Source: Myxococcales bacterium (GTDB lineage: Bacteria; Myxococcota_A; Polyangia; Polyangiales; Polyangiaceae). Taken from it: a stretch of 64,000 nt of DNA. Below the pieces are notes generated by a model. That model was not told the origin of the DNA. It saw nothing but the letters and a program-made list of their open reading frames with translations, and did no database searches. Shown here piece after piece: positions 8,060 through 15,282 of the stretch. The DNA is taken from NCBI GenBank assembly GCA_016212965.1, contig JACRDA010000354.1, forward strand, positions 1-64,000, read 5' to 3'. The stretch's first letter is position 1, and every line of letters starts with the position of its first letter. Both the position numbers and the translations under genes were made by a program.

Positions 8060-9046
8060 TTACTGCCTTGGCCGGGCGGCGTGGCGCCCGCGCCGAGCTC
8101 CGAGGAGCCCGCCTCGGCTGACCGGATCGTACGGACTGCCCGTGCTCCCGTCGAGGCCCGATGATGCGCAACAGGGAGCCGGCGTGGGGGCGCGTCCGCT
8201 CGTCCGGCAGCTCGAGCGCGATGACGCCCGGCTCCCGCCAGGGGCGCGAACGGCCCCAGGGTGCGGGAGGGGGCGAGAGTGCCTGTGCGGGAGCGGGTGC
8301 GGGTGCGGGGGCGGGAGCGGGAGTGGGTGCGGGCGCGGCGGCGGTGCCTGCGCGCGAATCAGCGGTCGGCTCAGGGGGGGGTACGCCTGGAAGGCCGGGG
8401 CAAGGTTGGTGCGCACCTCCTCGGCGAAGGGCGCGAACGACTGGGGACACGTCGCCTCGAGCTCAGCCGTGTCGATGCATGCTGCGAGCCTCGTGTACAA
8501 GGCCACGAATCTCTCGTCGCGCGCGCGAAACGGGGCCAGGGCGTGCTCCAACCACGTCTTCGCGTAGCGCGGCGATCCGCGCCCTCCGGTCTCGCTCTCT
8601 GGATGCGACGGCAGGCCCGTCGGGACCGCGCCGAAGGTTCTTTCGAACGCCGCCCTGTCGCCGAACAGCCAGCTCTCCACCATCTCCTGCGCCACACCGA
8701 GCGCTGAAGGCGTGGGTACGGCCGCGTGTTCCCTTCCAGCTTTCAGCTGTTGGAGGCGCTTCGCCCCGCCGGGACCGTCGCGATCGACGACGACCACCAC
8801 CGCCTCGGCCTCCTCTCGTTGGGCGTCTCGGAGCGCACGGGCCACCTTCTTGTCGTAGCCCCGCGTGGGCTCCTCCTGGTCGGCGCGCCCGTGAACGCGA
8901 GACAGGGGGCGCGCGACGATGTGCAGGCCGTCTTTGCCGAGGATCCGTTCGGTGAGGGCTCGCAGCGGTCCACCGATCGCGTCCGGCATGAACGCTTCCT
9001 CATCGCCAAGGTCTCGACCGCCCTCGCTGTACAGATAGAGGCTCAT
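8060..9046 (-). CDS. DUF4276-like (TOPRIM-like) protein with low-complexity read-through tail
   Basis: 328 residues as read here. Residues 1-~222 fit the DUF4276 family: SLYLYSEGGRDLG at the start (Glu of a TOPRIM-like active site) and AVVVVVDRDGPGG (Asp-x-Asp), then a helical half. Family members are normally 200-230 residues, and they sit next to AAA ATPases as nuclease-like partners. After a run of eight C at 8373-8380 the frame continues as ~105 residues of Pro/His/Arg-rich sequence encoded by a simple repeat (8285-8343). A one-base contraction of the run would give TGA at once and a protein of canonical length. Start ATG 9046 overlaps the stop of the upstream ATPase (ATGA), so the pair is translationally coupled. 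Probable cofunction: a nuclease subunit of an OLD-like defence complex (inference). Confidence 0.75.
   Translation of the reverse strand: MSLYLYSEGGRDLGDEEAFMPDAIGGPLRALTERILGKDGLHIVARPLSRVHGRADQEEPTRGYDKKVARALRDAQREEAEAVVVVVDRDGPGGAKRLQQLKAGREHAAVPTPSALGVAQEMVESWLFGDRAAFERTFGAVPTGLPSHPESETGGRGSPRYAKTWLEHALAPFRARDERFVALYTRLAACIDTAELEATCPQSFAPFAEEVRTNLAPAFQAYPPLSRPLIRAQAPPPRPHPLPLPPPHPHPLPHRHSRPLPHPGAVRAPGGSRASSRSSCRTSGRAPTPAPCCASSGLDGSTGSPYDPVSRGGLLGARRGRHAARPRQ
8285..8343. repeat. GCGGGNGC simple repeat within the DUF4276 tail
   Basis: Degenerate 6-base units (GCGGGA/GCGGGT) repeated about nine times, next to a G8 run at 8373-8380. It encodes a Pro/His-rich tail on the minus strand. Such tracts are slippage-prone in replication and error-prone in sequencing. 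Confidence 0.7.
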
Positions 9047-10290
9047 GGCGCCGGCGTTCGATGCGACAGCTCCCTCAGTCGCGTTTCGCCGTAGGCGGTC
9101 CAGAGCTCGCCAAGCCGGTAGTCCCCGAGCCGCTCCTCGATGCGATCCACGCTGGCGAAGCTCTCCGCCTGCGCGGCACCGGTCGCATCCCGATAGCAGA
9201 AGTACGCTTCGTCCGCGCGGATCTCGTCGAGGAGGTAGGGCGAGTGGGTCGTCATCACGATCTGCACAGCCGGGCGTGCGCCCTCGGCCTTCGTCAGGCG
9301 CCGCAGCAGCTTGACGATCTCCTGCAAACGCCCCGGATGCACGCCGTTCTCGGGCTCCTCGATCAACAGCAAGGGAGGTGGCGACGGGTGGTGCAGCAGC
9401 GTGAGAAAAGCGAGGAACAGCAAGGCGCCATCGCTCACCTCGGTCGCCTCGAGCTGCGCTCCCGTCGGGTTGAGGGCGAAGACCAGTCGCACTGCGGCCG
9501 CGCCCTCCACGCTCGTGGCGAGCGTCTGAAATCCACTGAGGGTCGGCACGGCGCGGACGAAAGCGTCCTCGATCGCGACGCGCAGACGCGGCGCCGCGCC
9601 CCCGATGATCTGCAGCGTCGTGGCGAGCCCCGCACCCGTGGGCTCGAGAATCGGCACGACCTCGCTGCTCGGGGCGAGGGAGGGAGCCCGAAGCGCGCCT
9701 GGATCGAGTCGGAAGATGCGCACCGACCGTAACCCTGCGCCGAGCTGGGCGTTGCGCTCGAACCAGGCTGCGCGTGGGTCCTTTGTCAGCGCGGCGAAGA
9801 ACCCCAGGAGCCGACCACGTGCGCCAGCGCCGACACCTCCGGACATGGGAAACCTGATCGTGCGCGAGTCTCCGCGCCCCAGGTTCGCTTCCTCTCCGGC
9901 GACGGTCACCGCCTGATTCTCGAGCTCCCACCGGCCCGCCGCCGCGCTCAGGAGCGTGCTTTCGGCCCGCCACGCAAACGACCCGTACACCCCGTTGACG
10001 GCGATTCGCACCGCGTCACCGGGGGCCGCTCCGGCCCAGCGCAAGCGCGGCATCTCGAGCGCCTCCCCGAGCGACAGCGGCGAATCGGTGTCCTCTCGGT
10101 GTGCCAGCTCCGCCGTGGCGCGCAGCGCGCGAAGCAACACGCTCTTGCCCGAGTCGTTGAGCCCCACGAGCACGTTGAACATGCCGAGGTCGAGTGCGAG
10201 CTTCGGATAGCAGCCGAAGTTCTCGAGCTCGATGTGCTCGATGAACGGCTTGGCAGCTGCAGAAGGCGGCCCGGGTACCTCGATCGACAT
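9043..10290 (-). CDS. AAA-family ATPase, OLD/RecF-like, without nuclease domain
   Basis: 415 residues. ENFGCYPKLALDLGMFNVLVG leads into the Walker A motif GLNDSGKSVLLRAL; the SMC-like signature region EVSDGALLFLAFLTLL comes later, then Walker B LLLIEEPENGVHP and the switch-region THSPYLLDEI. This is the OLD/ABC-ATPase head; the C-terminal TOPRIM domain of full-length OLD nucleases is missing. The downstream DUF4276 gene, coupled by an ATGA overlap, carries a TOPRIM-like active site instead, so the two together make a 'split OLD'. OLD-type ATPase/nucleases are known phage-defence or genome-maintenance proteins; that this pair is one is inference. It lies in a region with other defence-type remnants. 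Confidence 0.85.
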   Translation of the reverse strand: MSIEVPGPPSAAAKPFIEHIELENFGCYPKLALDLGMFNVLVGLNDSGKSVLLRALRATAELAHREDTDSPLSLGEALEMPRLRWAGAAPGDAVRIAVNGVYGSFAWRAESTLLSAAAGRWELENQAVTVAGEEANLGRGDSRTIRFPMSGGVGAGARGRLLGFFAALTKDPRAAWFERNAQLGAGLRSVRIFRLDPGALRAPSLAPSSEVVPILEPTGAGLATTLQIIGGAAPRLRVAIEDAFVRAVPTLSGFQTLATSVEGAAAVRLVFALNPTGAQLEATEVSDGALLFLAFLTLLHHPSPPPLLLIEEPENGVHPGRLQEIVKLLRRLTKAEGARPAVQIVMTTHSPYLLDEIRADEAYFCYRDATGAAQAESFASVDRIEERLGDYRLGELWTAYGETRLRELSHRTPAP

Positions 10291-10360
10291 CGCGAGCGAT
10301 CATAGACCTTCCTCGCGGCCTCGCCCAACTCCCAAGGCGACGCGCCTTGCGTCCGCCGAC

Positions 10361-11480
10361 TCACCCCGTCGTCGCACGCCACCTCCGCCCGTCGCTCGCC
10401 TCGTACGCGAGCAGCATCCCGAGCGCCGCAAGGCTGTCGAGCACGAGCGCCGCGTCCTTCGCCTTCGCCCCCTTGAACGCCGCGGCGACCTCCTTGGCCG
10501 ACCACACGCCGCCCGGTCGCCGCACGAGCTCTCGGATGGCAGCGATCTGCTCGGGGAGCTTCTTCGGCCACGCAGCGGCCACCGGCGCCGCGGGTGCTAC
10601 AGGCGCGTCGTCGCCCTCGTCCGCCTCGCCGATGCCGGCCAGCGGCTCCTGGGTCGGCGCCCTGCTCTTCGGCGCCTGGAACTCGGGCCAGAGCCAGCGC
10701 ACGAGGCCCCTCTTCTCCTCCTCGGCGCGCTCCGCGTTGAGGGCGACCAGTCGCTCGAGGATCTGCTCGTCCGTGAGGTCGCTCGGCCAGCCGTAGGCGT
10801 CGAAGACGGCAGCGCATGAGAAAGCGCGCGACGAGCTCCTGCGCGTGGCCGGCCTTCTCGAGCGCCCGGGCGAGGGCGGCGAGGTGGGTTGCGACGTCGC
10901 GGGTGACCTTCGCTGTGCGCCGCGCAGGATCGAGCGCGAGCGGGTCGAGGAAGACCTGCCGGAGCGTGGCCTTGTGCCGCTCGAGGTCGCTGAGGAAGAG
11001 GCGCGAGGCCTGCGGGTCCGGGAACTGCCGGTAGTCGCGCGTCCCGTCGAAGGCCGCGTAGAGATCGAAGCAGTAGCCGATGTCGCAGACGATGAGGAAC
11101 GGCACGGGGTCAGCGAGGTTGCGCGCGTACCCGACGGCCTGGCCGTAGGCATCCTGCATCGCGATGTGCCACGCCGGCGTGCCGCGCTTCGCCGTGCCGA
11201 CCTTCTTCGCGCCCGCGTCGGAGCCTTGCTTCGCCTCGAGGATGAACGCGCCGGCCTTGTAGAGGTCGATCTTCCCGACCGTCACGACCCCGCCCTCGTG
11301 GGGCGTCAGCGCGTCCTTCTCGAAGACGTACCGATCCTGCTCCGCGTCACCGGTCGTGGGCTCGGGACGCGGCACCTCGAGCACCTCGCAGAGGTCGATG
11401 AGGAACGCGTCCTTGTTCGCCCGCTCGGCCGCGTTCGACCGGCTCCACTTCTCGATGAACGGAGCGATCGGCGGCGCCAT
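10361..11480 (-). pseudogene. Internally deleted, frameshifted MmeI-like type IIG restriction-modification gene
   Basis: The first ~220 codons (from ATG 11480) encode the N-terminal endonuclease part of a class I SAM-dependent 'MmeI-like' enzyme: FIEKWSRSNAAERANKDAF and the PD-(D/E)XK-like GKIDLYKAGAFILEAKQG. The helical spacer follows, up to ELVARFLMRC near 10,815. In intact enzymes this leads into the methyltransferase domain (with NPPY) and target-recognition domain, about 700 residues. Here the sequence jumps, in another reading frame, to VFDAYGWPSDLTDEQILERL, which belongs to the far C-terminus of such enzymes, and runs on to TGA 10361 with a winged-helix-like tail. So both methylase and recognition domains are lost and the frame is broken at the joint; modification activity is impossible. 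The N-terminal piece read through would only gain Arg-rich missense. Confidence 0.75.
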
Positions 11481-11503
11481 CGGAACCCCTGGGTCGGCGA
11501 TGC

Positions 11504-11827
11504 CTACCGCGGCAGCATGGCGACGACGCGCTTGCGCTCGGCTTCGAGGAGCTCGATGGCGCGCCCGAGGCCGATCTCGGCGGCCACGGCGAGCAAGAGG
11601 CCGCCGACCTTGGAGCTCGCGCCGCTCTCTGGGCGCGCGCCGGCTCGCGCGCGGTCCTCGTCGCGCTCCTTGCGGGAGCGCGCCACAGAGCGAGTCGTGT
11701 AGATGTACTTCTCCGTCAGCGCGAACCCGGCGGCCTTGGCCTTGGCGACGATCTCTTTGGCCGACGCGTCGGGGTGCGCGAGGATGAAGTCGCTCTTGGT
11801 CTGGGGCTTGTTCGTAGTCTTCGCCAT
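11504..11827 (-). CDS. Small basic hypothetical protein, possible DNA-binding
   Basis: 107 residues. The N-terminal half (SDFILAHPDASAKEIVAKAK, then FALTEKYIYTTRS) has the pattern of a compact helix-turn-helix such as is seen in small regulators of myxobacteria. The middle is Arg/Glu-rich and the C-terminal helix (IGLGRAIELLEAERKRVVAML) could dimerise. It is read in the same direction as the sigma-factor gene, 86 bases downstream of it, and just upstream of the restriction-modification remnant. Role unknown; a regulator is a guess from shape only. Confidence 0.65.
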   Translation of the reverse strand: MAKTTNKPQTKSDFILAHPDASAKEIVAKAKAAGFALTEKYIYTTRSVARSRKERDEDRARAGARPESGASSKVGGLLLAVAAEIGLGRAIELLEAERKRVVAMLPR

Positions 11828-11913
11828 CGGTGGGGTGCTCCTTCGGGGCGAACCCTACCAGCAGCACCGCCTGTCTGTCAGTCGCCACGGTGGGTCCTGC
11901 GCGACCGGACCGC

Positions 11914-12591
11914 TCAGCCTCCGCCCGCTCCCGGCCCCATCCGCGCGGCGATGCGCGCGGCCGCGAGCCGCAGGGCCGCCGCGAGCTTGCGCGTGGCGGT
12001 CGCCTTGCTCACGCCCTCGCGGAGGGCGATCTCGTCGTGACCTCGGCCGAGGAACCAGCGCTGCACGAGGAGGCGCCGCGGCTCCTCGCCGAGCTCGCCG
12101 AGCACGCCTTGCACGACGGCGTTGGCGCGACGGCGATCGAGCTCGGCGGCGAGCGCGTTCTCGCCGCCGCGCCCGAGACCCTCCGCTGCGAAGCCGCAGA
12201 GCCACGCACCTGCGAGTGCGGCGAGCTCCGTGCGGAGCTCCGCGCCCGCTCGCTCGGGCGTGTCGGCCCAGACGTCCGCGGCATCCTCGATGCTGCCGCC
12301 GAGCTCGAGCGCCGCGACGGTCGCGAGCTCGGTTCGCAAGGCCTGCTCGCCGCGCTGGGCCGCAAGCGCCTTGCGCATCTCGAAGGTGATGTAGCGCCAG
12401 GCGAAGCGCTCGAAGGGAACCTCGTAGGCAGGGTCGAAGCGATCGGCCGCACGGAGCGCTGCCACGCGGCCGATCTGCACGAGGTCGTCGTAGTCGACGA
12501 CGCCCGTCGCCATGCGCTTCAAGCTCCGCGCCGCCCACACCACGACCGGGGTCTCGGCGGCCAGCCGCCGCTTCTCGTCCTGGGTCAGCAT
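11914..12591 (-). CDS. Sigma-70 family RNA polymerase sigma factor
   Basis: 225 residues. Region 2 is seen at ~30-80 (DYDDLVQIGRVAALRAADRF, then FERFAWRYITFEMRKAL), as in sigma-70/FliA-like factors, and region 4 at ~165-215 (LGRGHDEIALREGVSKATAT as helix-turn-helix). The linker is long and acidic, with no recognizable region 3. No anti-sigma membrane protein is adjacent. It is preceded at 9 bases by a small Pro/Asp-rich gene and followed by a putative HTH protein, so it is probably part of a three-gene operon. It lies in the accessory island, so it may be a mobile-region or local regulator rather than a housekeeping factor. Confidence 0.8.
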   Translation of the reverse strand: MLTQDEKRRLAAETPVVVWAARSLKRMATGVVDYDDLVQIGRVAALRAADRFDPAYEVPFERFAWRYITFEMRKALAAQRGEQALRTELATVAALELGGSIEDAADVWADTPERAGAELRTELAALAGAWLCGFAAEGLGRGGENALAAELDRRRANAVVQGVLGELGEEPRRLLVQRWFLGRGHDEIALREGVSKATATRKLAAALRLAAARIAARMGPGAGGG

Positions 12592-12599
12592 CGCTCGGG

Positions 12600-12992
12600 C
12601 TAGCTCCCGCCCGGTGACTTGATGCCGCCTGCCGCCACCGCATCGGTCGGAGCCGCGTCTTCGCCGCCGCCCACGGTCTCGGTGCCGCTCGCCTGCTTCG
12701 CGGCGCGCGGGCGCGCGCGGGCCGCGAGCTCGCGCAGCACCGGGTGGGAGTCGAGCGCTAGGCGCAAGAGGGCGCTGAGCTCCGCAAGCGCGGGTGCGGG
12801 GAGCACCCCGCGATACGGTGCGAGCGTGCGCTCGACCTCCGCGTCGAGGAAGGTCTCGGCGTCGCGGGCGTGCGGTGAGTCGGGCGCGTCGGGCGCGTCG
12901 GGTCGCGCGCTATCGGGCGGCACACTGTCGGGCGGCGCAGTTTCGAGGCGCGCAGTGTCGGGCGGCGGCGTGTTCGGTGGGCGGGCGGTCAT
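12600..12992 (-). CDS. Hypothetical protein with Pro-Asp-Ser repeats
   Basis: 130 residues. The N-terminal third is a low-complexity run of PPD/PDS/APD units, presumably disordered. The rest contains a helical segment (DAEVERTLAPYRGVLPAPAL, then LALDSHPVLRELA) that may be folded. ATG 12992 has a GAGGAG ribosome site upstream. It ends 9 bases before the sigma-factor start, so a partner of that factor, such as a cytoplasmic regulator, is conceivable. Family not recognised. Confidence 0.6.
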   Translation of the reverse strand: MTARPPNTPPPDTARLETAPPDSVPPDSARPDAPDAPDSPHARDAETFLDAEVERTLAPYRGVLPAPALAELSALLRLALDSHPVLRELAARARPRAAKQASGTETVGGGEDAAPTDAVAAGGIKSPGGS

Positions 12993-13116
12993 GGCGTCGT
13001 GCTCCTCGCGGCGGTCGCGCCGCCGTGGCGGCGCGAGCTCCACCCTACATTTCGCCGTTCGGGGTCACCCAGGCTCAAGAAAATGCGCCCCACGCGTTCG
13101 CAGCCGGAAGGCAAGA

Positions 13117-13139
13117 CCACGGAGCCGTTGACTCCGTGG
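13117..13139. repeat. Repeat family A, minimal hairpin A2
   Basis: CCACGGAG - 7 bases - CTCCGTGG, a perfect 8-bp stem, in the gap between two minus-strand genes. It uses the same CCACGGAG...CTCCGTGG ends as full copy A1. It lies just past the stop of the 229-residue gene at 13168, so it could also act as a weak transcription terminator; there is no U tract. Confidence 0.6.
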
Positions 13140-13167
13140 CCTTGTCCTTGTGCGTCTCCGGGTCGAT

Positions 13168-13857
13168 TCACCCCGCCGGCGTCGGCACGACCGGCTCGTC
13201 GTCCGCCGCCGGATCGCTCGGCACGGCGTCGTCGAGCACCGGGAACACGAGGTCGCGCTTGCTGGTGTCGCCCGGGAAGGCCGTCCGCACCTGGCCGAGG
13301 AGCCGCTCGACCGCCAGGCGGTGCTCGTCGCGGAGCGCGAGCTCGGTCTGGAAGACATCGAGGAGGTCCTTGCGTGCGGCTTCGTAGGCGCCCGCGGCCG
13401 TCCGCAGCGCTGCGAGGCTCGCCTCGAGCTTCGGGCCCCATTCCGTCCTGAAGGCCTCGATCTGCGCGAGCTTGCTCTTCGTGATCCGGGCGACGAGCTC
13501 CTCGGTCGGCTTCACCTGGCGGGCGCCGCCCGGCGCGACCACGGGGGCGAGCCCGTCCGGGAAGGCCGCCGCGTGGATGGGCCCCCGCGACCCTCCGTCG
13601 GCGATCTCCGCGGCCCGCGACGCGCTGCGGATGAGCTGGTCCGTCTGCCAGTTCGCGAATCGAAGGGCGACTCGCGCCTTGACGAGCGGCTTGCGTTTGC
13701 CGAGGCGGGTGGCCGTCGCGGTCTCGAGCTCCTCGGTGACGGTCTCGAGCGCCGGCGCGAAGCCCGTGGTCTCGGCGAAGAGCCGGAGGCCCAACGCGAG
13801 CTCCCAGCCGTACTCGATGCGGATCTGCGACGACGCGGTGGAGCGATACTTCTTCAT
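13168..13857 (-). CDS. Hypothetical helical protein
   Basis: 229 residues, predicted nearly all alpha-helical (e.g. ELETATATRLGKRKPLVKAR and a long helix through SLAALRTAAGAYEAARKDLL), with an acidic Pro-rich tail. No signal peptide, membrane segment or motif that I recognise. It faces the HEPN gene across a 584-base non-coding gap. The clean start (MKKYRS) follows an AAGGAG-like ribosome site. Function unknown. Confidence 0.65.
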   Translation of the reverse strand: MKKYRSTASSQIRIEYGWELALGLRLFAETTGFAPALETVTEELETATATRLGKRKPLVKARVALRFANWQTDQLIRSASRAAEIADGGSRGPIHAAAFPDGLAPVVAPGGARQVKPTEELVARITKSKLAQIEAFRTEWGPKLEASLAALRTAAGAYEAARKDLLDVFQTELALRDEHRLAVERLLGQVRTAFPGDTSKRDLVFPVLDDAVPSDPAADDEPVVPTPAG

Positions 13858-14441
13858 AGGTCTCCTTGACTACTGGTGGTGTGCAGGTGGGATAGGGTAG
13901 GCAGGTCGCTGCTCGCGGCCTGCGTCAGGGTGAGTAGATCCGAGGGTTTCCGAGCGACCAGGCACGATCCGAGCGCTTCGCGGGCCGCTGGTCGCGCCAG
14001 ACCGTCGCGATCGGAGCGCCTCGACCGGCTCCGTCCGCCGCGTACCGCAGCGGTACGACCGGTGGGCCCGTGACAGGTCGTTGCGCACGCTGACGGTCGG
14101 CGCGGAGCGGTCGACCCCGGTCGTGCCGTACCGGAGCCTCCGGACCGCGCGGATCGTGACGTTGCGCCGCGCCCAGCGTGGGTGCAAGCGAGCGGCACGC
14201 TGCTCGGCGTGGCGCGCTGCTACCCGCGAGCCGGTCGGACCGCCACAGGTGCTGCCGTCCGAGGACTCCGAGGCGTGCGCGGTACCTTCCAGCGTGCGTC
14301 GCTCGAGCGCCATGGCGCGCCCTTACCCGAGGACGCCGAGCGATGTCCATTACACGGCATTACAGCGCCCTCGTGACGGGCGTCGGAGCGGGAGACCTCG
14401 CAGACACGCCGCCAGTACGTGGTAACGTCGGCGTGGAAACC
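13858..14441. other. Non-coding gap in the accessory island
   Basis: 584 bases with no reading frame resembling a protein family. It contains one perfect 17-bp palindrome (14041-14057) and should hold the divergent promoters for the 229-residue gene and the HEPN pair. I saw no tRNA, attachment site or repeat-family copy in it. Confidence 0.5.
14041..14057. promoter_or_regulatory. 17-bp perfect palindrome upstream of the HEPN pair
   Basis: CGTACCGC-A-GCGGTACG, eight-base arms around one base, 385 bases before the HEPN start. It could be an operator for an autoregulated toxin-antitoxin-like pair or a chance GC-rich palindrome. Confidence 0.25.
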
Positions 14442-14885
14442 ATGAAGCTCACGGGCGACGACTACATCGGCGGTGCGGCCGAGCGCATCGGCGCCGCCGG
14501 CGTGATGTACCAGGCCGAGTTGTTCGCAGACGCCCTCTACCTGAGCGGCGTCGCCGTGGAATGTGTGCTTCGAGCCTTCGCGCGTGAAGAGGCCGACACG
14601 TTCGACGGGCGGCACGATCTGCAGCGGCTGATGAAGGCCGCCACGCTCGAGCGCTTCGTCGGCGAGAAGCAGCGGGAGGCGATGTCGGCCGCGCTCGGCG
14701 AGGTGTGGGCACGCTGGAAGAACACCTACCGGTACGCGCCGCAGGCGCGGCTACGCCGCGAGCTCAAGCGCCTCGACCTCGACCGCGGCATCCGCGGCGA
14801 CGCGTTGAAAGAGAACGCACGCGTGGCCCTCGAGAACGCGCTGACGATCGTGAACAAGGGGACGTTCCAATGGAAGACGAAGTGA
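14442..14885 (+). CDS. HEPN-domain protein
   Basis: 147 residues with the HEPN architecture: helix 1 starts at YIGGAAERIGAAGVMYQAEL, helix 2 is YLSGVAVECVLRAFAREEA, then the short loop with RHDLQRL and two more helices. It resembles the HEPN proteins that pair with minimal nucleotidyltransferases, where the R-x(4-6)-H motif marks RNase toxins. Here the motif region is DGRHDLQ, with an Arg-His pair but not the classical spacing, so catalysis is uncertain. ATG 14442 is preferred over GTG 14433, three codons upstream. The 3' end overlaps the next gene by 16 bases, so the products are made together. Instead of a nucleotidyltransferase the partner is BolA-like. Confidence 0.75.
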   Translation: MKLTGDDYIGGAAERIGAAGVMYQAELFADALYLSGVAVECVLRAFAREEADTFDGRHDLQRLMKAATLERFVGEKQREAMSAALGEVWARWKNTYRYAPQARLRRELKRLDLDRGIRGDALKENARVALENALTIVNKGTFQWKTK

Positions 14886-15130
14886 CGCGCGCGCTGCTCG
14901 CGGCCGGGTTCACCCCCGCCGAGATCCACCTCGAGGTGACTCCGGGCGGCAACGTCGGGGGCTTCGTGATCGCGAAGCGGTTCGCGGGCCAGTCCCAGGT
15001 GGAGCGCCAGCAAGCGCTCTGGGCGCAGCTCCGTGCAGAGCTGCGGCCGGAAACGCTCCATCGCATCGTCTCGATTCTGACGATGACCCCTGACGAGGTG
15101 GACGACGATGTTCGCGCGGCGAACGGCTGA
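14870..15130 (+). CDS. Small BolA-like protein overlapping the HEPN gene
   Basis: 86 residues. The pattern GGFVIAKRFAGQSQVERQQA, then LWAQLRAEL...LHRI...TMTPDEV matches the core of BolA proteins (RF-x-G ... R ... L-x-x-EL ... H ... T-x-T-x-x-E). The class II KH-like fold is therefore likely, including the His of the 'xHA' position, but the RHR triplet of BolA is replaced by RQQ and the product is shorter. BolA proteins bind Fe-S clusters with glutaredoxins or bind DNA/RNA. No glutaredoxin is nearby; the obligate neighbour is HEPN. A nucleic-acid-binding antitoxin-like role is inference. Confidence 0.6.
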   Translation: MEDEVTRALLAAGFTPAEIHLEVTPGGNVGGFVIAKRFAGQSQVERQQALWAQLRAELRPETLHRIVSILTMTPDEVDDDVRAANG

Positions 15131-15282
15131 GCAGACCCCGGGGGCCGGGCGGGGGACGGGGGCGGTGGGCGCCGGCAGACCTCGACCGGCGCGCAGAATC
15201 CTGAGTACGCGCGCGCCACAGGCGGAACTGTAGGGGTGAGCGAGCGCCCGGGGGTCCCTCTCCGGCGCCGCCACCGAAGCCG

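Noticed and set aside
5498..8164. 888-residue plus-strand frame opposite the sensor kinase
   Set aside because: Complementary-strand shadow; composition is Arg/Asp/Glu/His-heavy, with no motif, while the minus strand has complete PAS/kinase/receiver domains.
14041..14300. tRNA or attachment site in the non-coding gap of the accessory island
   Set aside because: No cloverleaf, T-loop (GTTCRA) or CCA end was recognisable; no integrase gene is in the window.
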